DNA of 57,614 bases, from the NCBI GenBank assembly GCA_017994175.1, contig JAGOLH010000009.1, forward strand, positions 1 through 57,614. The letters are read 5' to 3'. Origin of the DNA: Bacteroidales bacterium. GTDB lineage: Bacteria; Bacteroidota; Bacteroidia; Bacteroidales; ML635J-15. Position numbers and translations under genes: made by a program. The number at the start of each line of letters is the position of its first letter. Position 1 is the first letter of the stretch. Positions 18,427-26,083 of this stretch are shown here, one piece after another. Below the pieces are notes generated by a model. That model searched no databases, had not been told where the DNA came from, and was given only the letters and a program-made list of their open reading frames with translations.

Positions 18427-18572
18427 TTCTCAAAAAAAAATCGCTACATCATAGTATCTTCAACCTGTTTATTGATTTTTAAAAATGTGTTTATTTACAC
18501 ATGAGAACCTATAAAACTATTATACAAAAAAACATTAAAAACAAAAGCGTATAATTGCTTTAACACAAGTTT

Positions 18573-19280
18573 TCAGAATTTCAGATAAAAATCTTTCGTC
18601 AGCTGTTTATATTCTTCTGTAAAATCGCCCCTATGACCACCTTCAATAGTTATTTCTGACTCCTCCAAACCCATTTCCTGAAAGCTGCTCTTAACAAGCA
18701 CACGTACAGGCTGCATGCCAAATCGAGGTATTACATAGGTTAATTTATTAATATACAAACTATTTAAGCTCAACAACTCAAGTAATTGTTTTAATTGGTA
18801 TTGCGGATAAATCATGCAAAAACACCCTGTCGTAGTAAGCAGCTTTGCGACAATTCTCAAAAGAGACAACAGTGAAAGGCTCTCGTTGCTGCGAGCTAAA
18901 TTTCTCTTACTACCGGAATCAAATTGCTGATTATCGAAAAACGGAGGGTTACTTATTATAAGATCGAATTTTTCAGTTGATGAAAATTTCAAAATATTAC
19001 AATTAAATACCGAAATTCTGTCATTCCATGGGCAATTACCGAAATTCACCAACGATTCTTCATACGCATCCTTGTCAATTTCGACAGCGGTAATATCGCA
19101 AACGCTTCGCTGAGCCATCATTAAACTTATTATACCTGTTCCACTCCCAATATCAAGGATTTTACCGCTTGTGGGGATGTTTGCCCATGCACCTAATAAT
19201 ATAGCATCGGTACCCACTTTCATTGCCGAATTCCGGTGAATGACCGAAAACTGCTTGCAGCGGAAAACTCTTTCAGGCAT
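18573..19280 (-). CDS. trmN6: tRNA1(Val) (adenine-37-N6)-methyltransferase
   Basis: SAM-dependent N6-adenine methyltransferase of the YfiC/TrmN6 family, which modifies A37 of tRNA-Val. Seen: 235 residues; N-terminal FRCKQFSVIHRNSAMKVGTD, SAM-binding motif ILDIGSGTGIISL, and the catalytic NPPFF motif of N6-adenine methyltransferases (about residue 108), followed by SLLSLLRIVAKLL. Length is typical. It starts 15 bp after the helical-repeat gene and is probably co-transcribed with it. Confidence 0.88.
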   Translation of the reverse strand: MPERVFRCKQFSVIHRNSAMKVGTDAILLGAWANIPTSGKILDIGSGTGIISLMMAQRSVCDITAVEIDKDAYEESLVNFGNCPWNDRISVFNCNILKFSSTEKFDLIISNPPFFDNQQFDSGSKRNLARSNESLSLLSLLRIVAKLLTTTGCFCMIYPQYQLKQLLELLSLNSLYINKLTYVIPRFGMQPVRVLVKSSFQEMGLEESEITIEGGHRGDFTEEYKQLTKDFYLKF

Positions 19281-19295
19281 GATGAAATGGCTTAT

Positions 19296-19808
19296 CTACA
19301 GCTCGTAACCCGCCAAAAACGAACCAATGAGGCGTTGTTTTTCCGGACTCATTGCCGGAATAGAATTCCTCAATTTTGAGGACATTTGTATAATATCGTT
19401 ATGCGAGGCTTTTGCTATATTGCTTTCAATAACAGTGATTGCTTCGATACTGGTGTACAAATCGGCTGATAAAGCTATTTCAGCAAAGCTGGCCAGATGA
19501 TGCTGAAAACCTATAGAAGATTGCCAACAACAGGAGAGCAACTCCCGAAATCCATCATTACGCGTATGTTGCATCATAGTTTCCACCCAGGGTGCTGCAG
19601 CCCTTGAATCCTTAATATCGCAAAACAATTCCAGAATGCGTTTCTTTACCGGTTGCGAAATGGTGCTAAAGTAGCACTCTATCAATGGTTGAACAGATTC
19701 CGGTTTGCCATTTCCGGCTAAGTAATTCACCGAATCGAGAACCGTTTTCTCTTCGGTTGCCCTCAGATTTGCAACGATTTGTTTAAACGAAAGTTCCATG
19801 AACAGCAA
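19296..19808 (-). CDS. HEAT-repeat-like helical protein, function unknown
   Basis: Seen: 170 residues, all-helical in appearance, with repeats such as GKPESVQPLIECYFSTISQP and SRAAAPWVETMMQHTRNDGF that look like degenerate HEAT repeats; no signal peptide or membrane segment. Starts possible at 19808 or, in the same frame, at 19799 (MELSFKQIV). It is the first gene of a two-gene minus-strand unit with trmN6. Inference: cytosolic scaffold or partner; specific role unknown. Confidence 0.65.
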   Translation of the reverse strand: MLFMELSFKQIVANLRATEEKTVLDSVNYLAGNGKPESVQPLIECYFSTISQPVKKRILELFCDIKDSRAAAPWVETMMQHTRNDGFRELLSCCWQSSIGFQHHLASFAEIALSADLYTSIEAITVIESNIAKASHNDIIQMSSKLRNSIPAMSPEKQRLIGSFLAGYEL

Positions 19809-19935
19809 TAATTTTATGCAAAACTAATCCATTTTTCATTAAGACAATGACCTGAATATAAAGATAAATAGCAGAACTGTTTTGACGCAATTCAACAAAA
19901 AATAAATTAATGCTTCAAATATCTTTGCATTGTCA

Positions 19936-19966
19936 ATTGCATGTATTCAGGTTTTAACTAATTTTG
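19936..19966 (+). promoter_or_regulatory. Promoter directly in front of the DciA-like gene
   Basis: ATTG at 19936-19939, a 19-bp spacer, then TAATTTTG at 19959-19966 (full TAnnTTTG match). The ATG of the next gene begins 4 nt later, so the transcript would be leaderless or nearly so. A second TATCTTTG box at 19920-19927 could start a longer transcript, but has no TTTG partner at 19-21 bp. Confidence 0.5.
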
Positions 19967-19970
19967 AGTT

Positions 19971-20261
19971 ATGAAAAGAGTGAGTACCACATCAATATCA
20001 GACCTGATAAAACAGTATATTTCAGATAACAATCTGGAGTATGGCATTGTATCGGCCAGATTGATCAATTCTTGGGAAGCGGCAGTTGGCAAAATGATCG
20101 CCAACAGCACCAAAGACCTTTACGTGCATAAACGGAAGCTCTATGTTACGCTTTCATCATCCATTGTGAGGCACGAGTTGATGATGATAAAAACCGGGCT
20201 TATTGCAAGGTTAAACGAATTGGCGCAGGCAAATGTGATTGATGATATTATATTCAGATAA
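19971..20261 (+). CDS. DUF721 / DciA-like protein
   Basis: Seen: 96 residues; starts RVSTTSISDLIKQYISDNN and continues with a small alpha/beta KH-like domain (SWEAAVGKMIANSTKD, KRKLYVTLSSSIVRHELMM), the standard DUF721 pattern. Known: the longer family member DciA loads the replicative helicase DnaB in many bacteria; the short Bacteroidota proteins are annotated by homology only. Its stop codon is 9 bp before the carbamoyltransferase start, so the two may share a transcript, although their functions are unrelated. Confidence 0.8.
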   Translation: MKRVSTTSISDLIKQYISDNNLEYGIVSARLINSWEAAVGKMIANSTKDLYVHKRKLYVTLSSSIVRHELMMIKTGLIARLNELAQANVIDDIIFR

Positions 20262-20270
20262 AGACAACAA

Positions 20271-22130
20271 TTGAAAATACTCGGTATTTCGGCATATTAT
20301 CACGATTCGGCAGCATGTATTACTATAGATGGAAAGATTGTTGCCGCTGCTCAGGAAGAGCGCTTTACGCGAAGAAAACATGACAATTCATTTCCGGTAC
20401 ACGCTACACGCTTCTGTCTGCAATATTGCAATCTGAGTATTGACGATCTCGATGCGGTGGTGTACTACGAAAAACCTTTCCTTAAATTCGAGCGACTGCT
20501 CGAGACGTATTATGCCTATTCACCAAGGGGTGTTGTTTCGTTTGTAAAGGCCATTCCTGTATGGACAAAAGAAAAGCTGTTCATGAAAAAACTATTGCGC
20601 GACGAGCTCAGGGAAATTATGCCATATAAAAAGCGTAAACTGCAATTGCTTTTCACCTCTCATCACCTTTCGCATGCTGCAAGTGCCTTCTACCCTTCTC
20701 CATTCAACGAGGCCGCCATTGTAACCGTTGACGGTGCAGGAGAATGGGCAACGGCATCGCTTTGCCATGGACGCGAAAAATCGATAAGCCTTTTGAAAGA
20801 ATTACGATTTCCGCATTCTGTAGGCCTGCTTTATTCTGCTTTTACTTATTTTCTTGGATTTGTGGTTAATTCGGGTGAATATAAACTCATGGGCCTAGCA
20901 CCCTATGGGAACGCAGGCGATGCACAAACCCTCACGTTCATCGAAAAGATCAGAAGCGAAATTGTTGCCGTAAATCAAGACGGATCAGTGTACCTGCATC
21001 AGAAGTATTTCAGGTATGCTACAGGGCTTAGAATGATAAACTTAGCAGCATGGGAAAAACTTTTCGGGTTCCGTATCAGGCACAGCGAAGACCCCATTGC
21101 ACAACACCATTGCAATCTGGCATTAGCCATCCAAGAGGTTACCGAAGACATAATACTGCGAATGGCAGCTGAAGCGAAGAAATGCACTCAATCAGAAAAC
21201 CTTGTACTTGCCGGTGGTGTTGCGCTTAACTGCGTTGCAAACGGGAAAATACTGAAATCAGGATTGTTTCGCAATCTCTTTATTCAACCCGCTGCCGGTG
21301 ATGCTGGCGGGGCTTTGGGCGCAGCTCTTGCAGCAGAATATATTTTTTTTGATCAAGATCGCGTTATTCAGAATCCCGATAGCATGAACGGGGCTTTTCT
21401 GGGTCCTGAGTACACCGATACTCAGGTTGAAACTACCCTGAAAAAATATTATGCAAACTATAGGCATTTTGAATCGTTTGATATTCTTGCCGGGGAAGTG
21501 GCATCATTCATTCATCAGGGCAAAGTGGTGGGTTGGTTTCAGGGGCGCATGGAATTCGGGCCGCGTGCCTTGGGCAACCGGAGCATTCTTGCCGATGCCC
21601 GTAACACAGCAATGCAGAAGCAACTGAACCTGAAAATTAAGTTTAGAGAAGGTTTTCGTCCCTTTGCCCCTGCTGTAATTGCAGAAGATAGCAATGCTTA
21701 CTTCCATATACAATGTGCTTCGCCTTATATGCTCCTTGTAGCAGATATAAACCAAAGCCTCAGGCAACCCCTGCCTGATAATTACCAGAATTTACCGACA
21801 ATGGACAAACTATACACACAGCGGTCATCGGTTCAGGCAATCACACACTGCGATTTTTCGGCACGCATTCAGACAGTACATGCCGAAACCAATCCGCGTT
21901 TTTACCGCTTACTGCAGGAATTTAAAAGCATTACAAACTGCAGTGTAATGGTTAATACCAGCTTCAATGTGCGGGGTGAGCCCATTGTTTGCACCCCCGA
22001 AGAAGCATTCAAATGCTTTATGAGCACCGAAATGGATGTGCTGGTGCTGAATAACTTCGTATTGATAAAAACCGACCAGCAGGAGGTGTTAAAAAATTAT
22101 ACATTTGTTTCGAGTTATAAACCCGATTGA
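20271..22130 (+). CDS. Carbamoyltransferase, NodU/TobZ family
   Basis: Transfers a carbamoyl group from carbamoyl phosphate, via carbamoyl-adenylate, to a hydroxyl group of a small molecule. Seen: 619 residues with a TTG start (KILGISAYYHDSAA is the standard N terminus, so this start is secure). The Kae1-like N domain has SHHLSHAASAFYPSPF (metal-binding histidines) and VTVDGAGEW; the YrdC-like C region has GWFQGRMEFGPRALGNRS and NTSFNVRGEPIVCTPEEA. It is followed by DUF5989 and SxtJ-like genes, a recurring trio. The acceptor is unknown; no natural-product or polysaccharide cluster is attached. Confidence 0.93.
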   Translation: MKILGISAYYHDSAACITIDGKIVAAAQEERFTRRKHDNSFPVHATRFCLQYCNLSIDDLDAVVYYEKPFLKFERLLETYYAYSPRGVVSFVKAIPVWTKEKLFMKKLLRDELREIMPYKKRKLQLLFTSHHLSHAASAFYPSPFNEAAIVTVDGAGEWATASLCHGREKSISLLKELRFPHSVGLLYSAFTYFLGFVVNSGEYKLMGLAPYGNAGDAQTLTFIEKIRSEIVAVNQDGSVYLHQKYFRYATGLRMINLAAWEKLFGFRIRHSEDPIAQHHCNLALAIQEVTEDIILRMAAEAKKCTQSENLVLAGGVALNCVANGKILKSGLFRNLFIQPAAGDAGGALGAALAAEYIFFDQDRVIQNPDSMNGAFLGPEYTDTQVETTLKKYYANYRHFESFDILAGEVASFIHQGKVVGWFQGRMEFGPRALGNRSILADARNTAMQKQLNLKIKFREGFRPFAPAVIAEDSNAYFHIQCASPYMLLVADINQSLRQPLPDNYQNLPTMDKLYTQRSSVQAITHCDFSARIQTVHAETNPRFYRLLQEFKSITNCSVMVNTSFNVRGEPIVCTPEEAFKCFMSTEMDVLVLNNFVLIKTDQQEVLKNYTFVSSYKPD

Positions 22131-22131
22131 T

Positions 22132-22281
22132 ATGGAATTTCTTAAAGATTTATTTCGTTTTCTAGGTGAAAGAAAAAAATATTGGCTGATACCCATCATC
22201 ATTGTGCTTGCTTTGGTGGGTATTCTATTGATATTCGGGGGCAGCAGCAGCATAGCACCATTTATTTACACCTTGTTCTAA
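22132..22281 (+). CDS. DUF5989 family single-pass membrane protein (49 aa)
   Basis: Seen: a 49-residue frame beginning with ATG 1 bp after the carbamoyltransferase stop and ending 1 bp before the next ATG. It starts MEFLKDLFRFLGERKKYWL, has one hydrophobic helix (about 18-36), and ends SSIAPFIYTLF. Known: this pattern is the small DUF5989 family that accompanies NodU/TobZ-type carbamoyltransferases and SxtJ-like proteins. Inference: a membrane anchor or adaptor for the carbamoyltransferase. It is below most gene-size cut-offs, but tight packing and sequence make it convincing. Confidence 0.88.
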   Translation: MEFLKDLFRFLGERKKYWLIPIIIVLALVGILLIFGGSSSIAPFIYTLF

Positions 22282-22282
22282 C

Positions 22283-22648
22283 ATGAAAACTATTCGGCAT
22301 AAGGCAACCGAAACAATGCTGGTTTTCACTGCTGTGGCATTGCTCGTATATTTGCTTTTCAACGACAATGCATTATGGCTGTACATAGCACTCGGCATGG
22401 CTTTTACTGGCATTTTTATTCCACGGTTCGCAGAAATCGTTCATATTGCATGGATGTTTTTCTCGAGAAAGATCGGACTGGTTGTTTCGACCGTGATCCT
22501 AATCCTGATATATTTTTTTGTGCTGGTTCCCTTGGCAGCCATCAGCCGTTTGTTTGGCCGACAAATTATTTCAAAATCAAACCGACAATCGCTCTGGCAA
22601 TCAGGTAAAGTTAACTATGGGCCCAGCCATTTTCGCGATTTGTGGTAA
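22283..22648 (+). CDS. SxtJ-family membrane protein
   Basis: Seen: 121 residues with three hydrophobic segments (about 15-28, 30-50 and 64-88) and a basic C-terminal tail ending YGPSHFRDLW. The segment FVLVPLAAISRLFGR after the last helix fits the SxtJ family, named after an uncharacterised gene of saxitoxin clusters that also carry a carbamoyltransferase. The ATG follows the DUF5989 stop by 1 bp, so the three genes are co-translated. Molecular role unknown; inferred to hold the carbamoylation step at the membrane. Confidence 0.8.
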   Translation: MKTIRHKATETMLVFTAVALLVYLLFNDNALWLYIALGMAFTGIFIPRFAEIVHIAWMFFSRKIGLVVSTVILILIYFFVLVPLAAISRLFGRQIISKSNRQSLWQSGKVNYGPSHFRDLW

Positions 22649-22832
22649 AGCTAAATTATTTGTAAGGAGGTAGGAATTATTGGTGAAATTCACTAAATTC
22701 GCATTGCAAAAAAACATATTATTAGACCGTTTATTATTAAAAATAATTAAACATTTGATAATCATTTATTTATGAACGTATCAAATTTTGGATAAATGTG
22801 TTTGCAAGGGCAATATAATTAGTTAAAAAGAC

Positions 22833-24005
22833 ATGACAATAATAATAACTATATGTGCTTTACTATTGCTTGCTTATGCTTTTGACCTTACTTCATCGAA
22901 AACTAAAATTCCATCGGTAATACTTTTGCTCTTTCTTGGCTGGGTCGTTCGACAAATAACAATCCTATTGAATTTCCGACTACCTGATTTTACACTGATT
23001 TTACCAATACTGGGAACTATCGGCTTAATACTTATAGTTTTAGAAGGCTCACTTGATTTGGAGCTCAATAAATCAAAATTAAAGCTGGTAAAAAAGTCAT
23101 TGTTGGGCTCTCTGCTTTCGATGCTTGCAATGGCATTTTCATTGGGATACCTTTTTAAGTACTTTGGAGATGTCAGCCTTATCGATGGATTAACAAATGC
23201 CATTCCTTTTTGCGTAATAAGCAGTGCTATCGCCATCCCAAGCGTTCGACACCTCTCTTCGTCATTAAAAGAATATATAGTTTATGAAAGTAGTTTTTCT
23301 GATATTTCTGGTGTAGTTTTTTTTAATTTTGTTGCCCTCAATGATAATTTTAATGCAAGTTCTTATGGGCATTTCGCATTACAACTTCTAATTATTTTAA
23401 TAATTTCTTTTGTGGCAACTTATGTTCTAACTATTCTATTAGGAAGAATTGAACATCACATCAAATTCATACCAATAATATTATTAATCATATTAATTTA
23501 TGCTATTACCAAAGAGTATCATTTACCCGCTTTGATTTTCATTATGCTTTTCGGGCTTTTTCTGGGGAACCTCGACAAACTTAAGCGCTTTAAGTTTATC
23601 AACAGCAATCGATTGGACAATCTGGGTAAAGAAGTCATCAGATTCAAGGAAATAAATGTTGAAATAACTTTTTTAATCAGGGCATTATTCTTTCTGTTAT
23701 TTGGCTATTTGATTGAGACTCCTGAAATTATCAATACGCAAACATTAATCTGGGCAATTGGGATAGTTATGCTAATTTTTGCATTTCGCACTGTCCAGTT
23801 GTTAATTTCAAGGCTTCCCCTGATCCCGTTATTATTTGTTGCTCCCAGAGGGCTTATTACAATTTTGCTGTTCTTATCTGTTGCAGAAACACAGCAAATA
23901 CCTCTCGTCAATAAATCATTAATAATTCAGGTTATCATTTTAACAGCATTGATTATGATGGTGGGTATAATAATAACTAAAAAGGGAGCTGAAATTGAAA
24001 CTTGA
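22833..24005 (+). CDS. Cation:proton antiporter (CPA/NhaP-like)
   Basis: Seen: 390 residues, almost entirely hydrophobic with about 11-12 transmembrane segments. The segment LEGSLDLELNKSKLKLVKKS and the later VISSAIAIPSVRHLSSSLKEYIVYESSFSDISGVVFF follow the CPA1/CPA2 layout, where an Asp in the S-D-x-x-G stretch is the ion-binding residue. No C-terminal regulatory domain. It stands 184 bp after the SxtJ gene in its own AT-rich context. Inference: Na+ or K+ exchange for protons; ion specificity cannot be read. Confidence 0.85.
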   Translation: MTIIITICALLLLAYAFDLTSSKTKIPSVILLLFLGWVVRQITILLNFRLPDFTLILPILGTIGLILIVLEGSLDLELNKSKLKLVKKSLLGSLLSMLAMAFSLGYLFKYFGDVSLIDGLTNAIPFCVISSAIAIPSVRHLSSSLKEYIVYESSFSDISGVVFFNFVALNDNFNASSYGHFALQLLIILIISFVATYVLTILLGRIEHHIKFIPIILLIILIYAITKEYHLPALIFIMLFGLFLGNLDKLKRFKFINSNRLDNLGKEVIRFKEINVEITFLIRALFFLLFGYLIETPEIINTQTLIWAIGIVMLIFAFRTVQLLISRLPLIPLLFVAPRGLITILLFLSVAETQQIPLVNKSLIIQVIILTALIMMVGIIITKKGAEIET

Positions 24006-24027
24006 TTAAGAGAGTTTAGCTTAAAAA

Positions 24028-24447
24028 ATGTTACGAAATGTATTCATTGGCCAATTGATTAAAACTAAAATAGCGATACTTTTTGCAGGTTTGTTCATTG
24101 TGTTCCAGTCGTGCAGTATTCTTCCGAAGATTGACCATACCAGAATGGATGCAAGAAAAACTGTCAGGAATTGTTATAGACTGGTAGAAGAGTATACTAC
24201 CCTGGGGGCAGCTGCTGCTGAAGATTCTGTGATCACTCAGACAGAAGCTGACGCATTGAATAGTATTGAGATTAATATCGATTCAATCGCAAACAGCTTT
24301 TATGCAACTCACGAAAACAGGCAGGTGCTCGATGATATGCATGACAAAATGAGCAGAAAACCAAAATATAGTAAAAAGGGATCTAAATTGCTTGAAGCTT
24401 CGATGCTACTTTTCGATTGTGAAGGGTTTGAATTGTTGTTGGAATAA
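24028..24447 (+). CDS. Hypothetical lipoprotein
   Basis: Not recognised. Seen: 139 residues; N-terminal hydrophobic signal (about 12-27) followed by FQSC-S, a weak lipobox of the loose kind seen in Bacteroidota. The mature part is helical and acidic, without known motifs. It begins 22 bp after the antiporter stop, so it may be co-transcribed. Real gene status rests on the signal sequence, ATG start and spacing. Confidence 0.6.
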   Translation: MLRNVFIGQLIKTKIAILFAGLFIVFQSCSILPKIDHTRMDARKTVRNCYRLVEEYTTLGAAAAEDSVITQTEADALNSIEINIDSIANSFYATHENRQVLDDMHDKMSRKPKYSKKGSKLLEASMLLFDCEGFELLLE

Positions 24448-24557
24448 TGAATTAATATAGTATATTTCATATTCAGTAGAACTTGAAATTATACCCTATC
24501 CCCGTGTTTACGCAAGATTCGCAGAAACCATCATTTTTGTTAAAAATCAGTTCAACA

Positions 24558-24971
24558 ATGAAAGCAAAAATCGTTTTATTTGTTATCGGTACATTCTTCT
24601 TGATAACTCAGCTTCATGCCCAATGCGGGCAAGTCCATGAAAAGACACCAACAAGTATTGGAATAATTCTCTACTCAAACGATGTGGAGACTCTATGGAA
24701 CGCGCTTCGCTTTGCAAACTTTGCAAAAAGCTCCGGCGACACAGTATCAATTTTTTTACTGGGTAAAGGAGTTGAGCTCGACATTCTGGTTAAATCAAAT
24801 GCAGACCTGAAAGACCAAACCGAAACATTTCTGGGCAGTGGCGGAACGATTCTTGGTTGCGGCACCTGTTTAAACAGTCGGAAAATGAATGAGCCTCAGG
24901 TATGCCAGTTTTCATCCATGTCCGATTTGTACGATATTGTCCGAAAAAACAAAATTGTACTTACATTTTAG
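24558..24971 (+). CDS. Exported DsrE-like protein
   Basis: Seen: the frame is open from 24483 with TTG, but ATG 24558 gives a clean signal peptide (MKAKIVLFVIGTFFLITQLHAQ), so I choose it: 137 residues. The mature domain is DsrE/DsrF-like: SIGIILYSNDVETLWNALRF, then GDTVSIFLLGKGVELDIL, and the conserved cysteine motif GC101-GTC104-LNSR. Known: DsrE-fold proteins bind or relay sulfane sulfur through a cysteine, normally in the cytosol. Its paralogue, without signal peptide, is the next gene. Inference: a periplasmic member of a two-protein pair. Confidence 0.82.
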   Translation: MKAKIVLFVIGTFFLITQLHAQCGQVHEKTPTSIGIILYSNDVETLWNALRFANFAKSSGDTVSIFLLGKGVELDILVKSNADLKDQTETFLGSGGTILGCGTCLNSRKMNEPQVCQFSSMSDLYDIVRKNKIVLTF

Positions 24972-24991
24972 TATATTACAATCAATTATAA

Positions 24992-25031
24992 ATGGCTGTT
25001 ATTTGTTATAAGAACATATATGGCTGTTATT
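24992..25031 (+). repeat. 12-bp direct repeat between the two DsrE-like genes
   Basis: ATGGCTGTTATT occurs at 24992-25003 and again at 25020-25031, a 28-bp period, in the 79-bp gap before the second DsrE-like gene. It may be a regulator site or chance duplication; neither copy is a plausible start, since both frames close quickly. Confidence 0.4.
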
Positions 25032-25050
25032 AATCACTAATACTTGTGTT

Positions 25051-25371
25051 ATGAAAATTGGTATAATCATCGAAACAAATGAACCTGAAAAAGCATGGAA
25101 TGCATTCCGTTTTGCAGTAACTGCCCGCAAGCAAAAGCATGAGGTAAAAGTTTTTTTGATGGGCGAAGCAGTGGAATGCGAAGGGCTAATTCATGCAACA
25201 TATAATGTTGATGAACAGCTAAATGCATTTGTGGCTTTGGGAGGAGAAATACTTGCTTGCGGCACATGCCTCAAATCGCGTAATCTAGGCAGCACCGACA
25301 GTTGCCCGATATCAACCATGGTAGATTGTTTGAATGTTGTCCTCTGGGCTGATAAAACGGTAACTTTCTAA
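25051..25371 (+). CDS. Cytosolic DsrE-like protein
   Basis: Seen: 106 residues without signal peptide; IGIIIETNEPEKAWNAFRFA, then KVFLMGEAVECEGL, and AC70-GTC73-LKSRNL, the same cysteine motif as the exported paralogue upstream. Full DsrE/F-like length. Known: the family includes sulfurtransferase subunits and sulfur carriers. No dsr, sox or tus genes are in the window, so its role is open. The pair look like a tandem duplication in which one copy gained (or lost) a signal peptide. Confidence 0.82.
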   Translation: MKIGIIIETNEPEKAWNAFRFAVTARKQKHEVKVFLMGEAVECEGLIHATYNVDEQLNAFVALGGEILACGTCLKSRNLGSTDSCPISTMVDCLNVVLWADKTVTF

Positions 25372-25437
25372 AATTTATTTTTAATACTTAGTTTTTCCCT
25401 TCATAATCATTAGTTTTGCACCACTTATTTTTGCATT

Positions 25438-26070
25438 ATGGTTCCATCGAATCTGTTGAAATTATATAAAGTTTTTGGTCGTCAACCATTTGCATTACTG
25501 GATGCAGGGTCGGGTAACTTTTCGGCTTCGAAAATAAAACGCCATATGCCCCAATGCAATTATTATGGCATTGATATTACCCGCGACTACAATTACCGTC
25601 CCGATGACTTTGAACTGATGCAGGGTTTCTGGCTGAAAGACCTCACCCAGCTTCAATTCGATGATATCCCCGATAACACCTTCGACGCATTGCTAATGAC
25701 ACACATCATTGAACATTTGCATAATGGAGATCAGGTTATTCAGGGCTTGCTGAAAAAACTAAAAAAAGGCGGATATGTTTATATTGAATATCCTTCTGAA
25801 AAAAGTGTCAATTTCCCAAGTAAAAAAGGAACATTGAATTTTTACGACGACCCAACCCATGTAAGGTTGTATTCTTTACACGAAGTTAAAAGTATAGTAA
25901 GTAAGTGCAACTTTGAAATTATTGATTCGGGTACACGCAAAAGTTTTCGAAACATAGCCATGATGCCTATAAAAATGGTACATAACAAGATAAAATACGG
26001 CTATGTAATGGCATCGGTATATTGGGACTGGTACGGTTTTGCTGAATTTGTCTGGGCTCAGAAGAAATAG
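25438..26070 (+). CDS. Class I SAM-dependent methyltransferase
   Basis: Seen: 210 residues; SAM-binding motif ALLDAGSGNFSASKI, acidic strand YYGIDIT, then FDALLMTHIIEHLHNGDQV and LKKGGYVYIEYPSE, the Methyltransf_11/23 pattern. The EYPSEKSVNFPS and DDPTHVRLYSLHEV segments resemble methyltransferases linked to cell-surface glycans or lipids, but the substrate cannot be named. A TATTTTTG box (25426-25433) ends 4 nt before the ATG. It ends 13 bp from the convergent CHAT gene. Confidence 0.85.
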   Translation: MVPSNLLKLYKVFGRQPFALLDAGSGNFSASKIKRHMPQCNYYGIDITRDYNYRPDDFELMQGFWLKDLTQLQFDDIPDNTFDALLMTHIIEHLHNGDQVIQGLLKKLKKGGYVYIEYPSEKSVNFPSKKGTLNFYDDPTHVRLYSLHEVKSIVSKCNFEIIDSGTRKSFRNIAMMPIKMVHNKIKYGYVMASVYWDWYGFAEFVWAQKK

Positions 26071-26083
26071 CCGATATCATAAT

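Noticed and set aside
22649..22832. Another small gene after the SxtJ gene
   Set aside because: An AGGAGG-like sequence is present near 22664, but the following frames close after a few codons.
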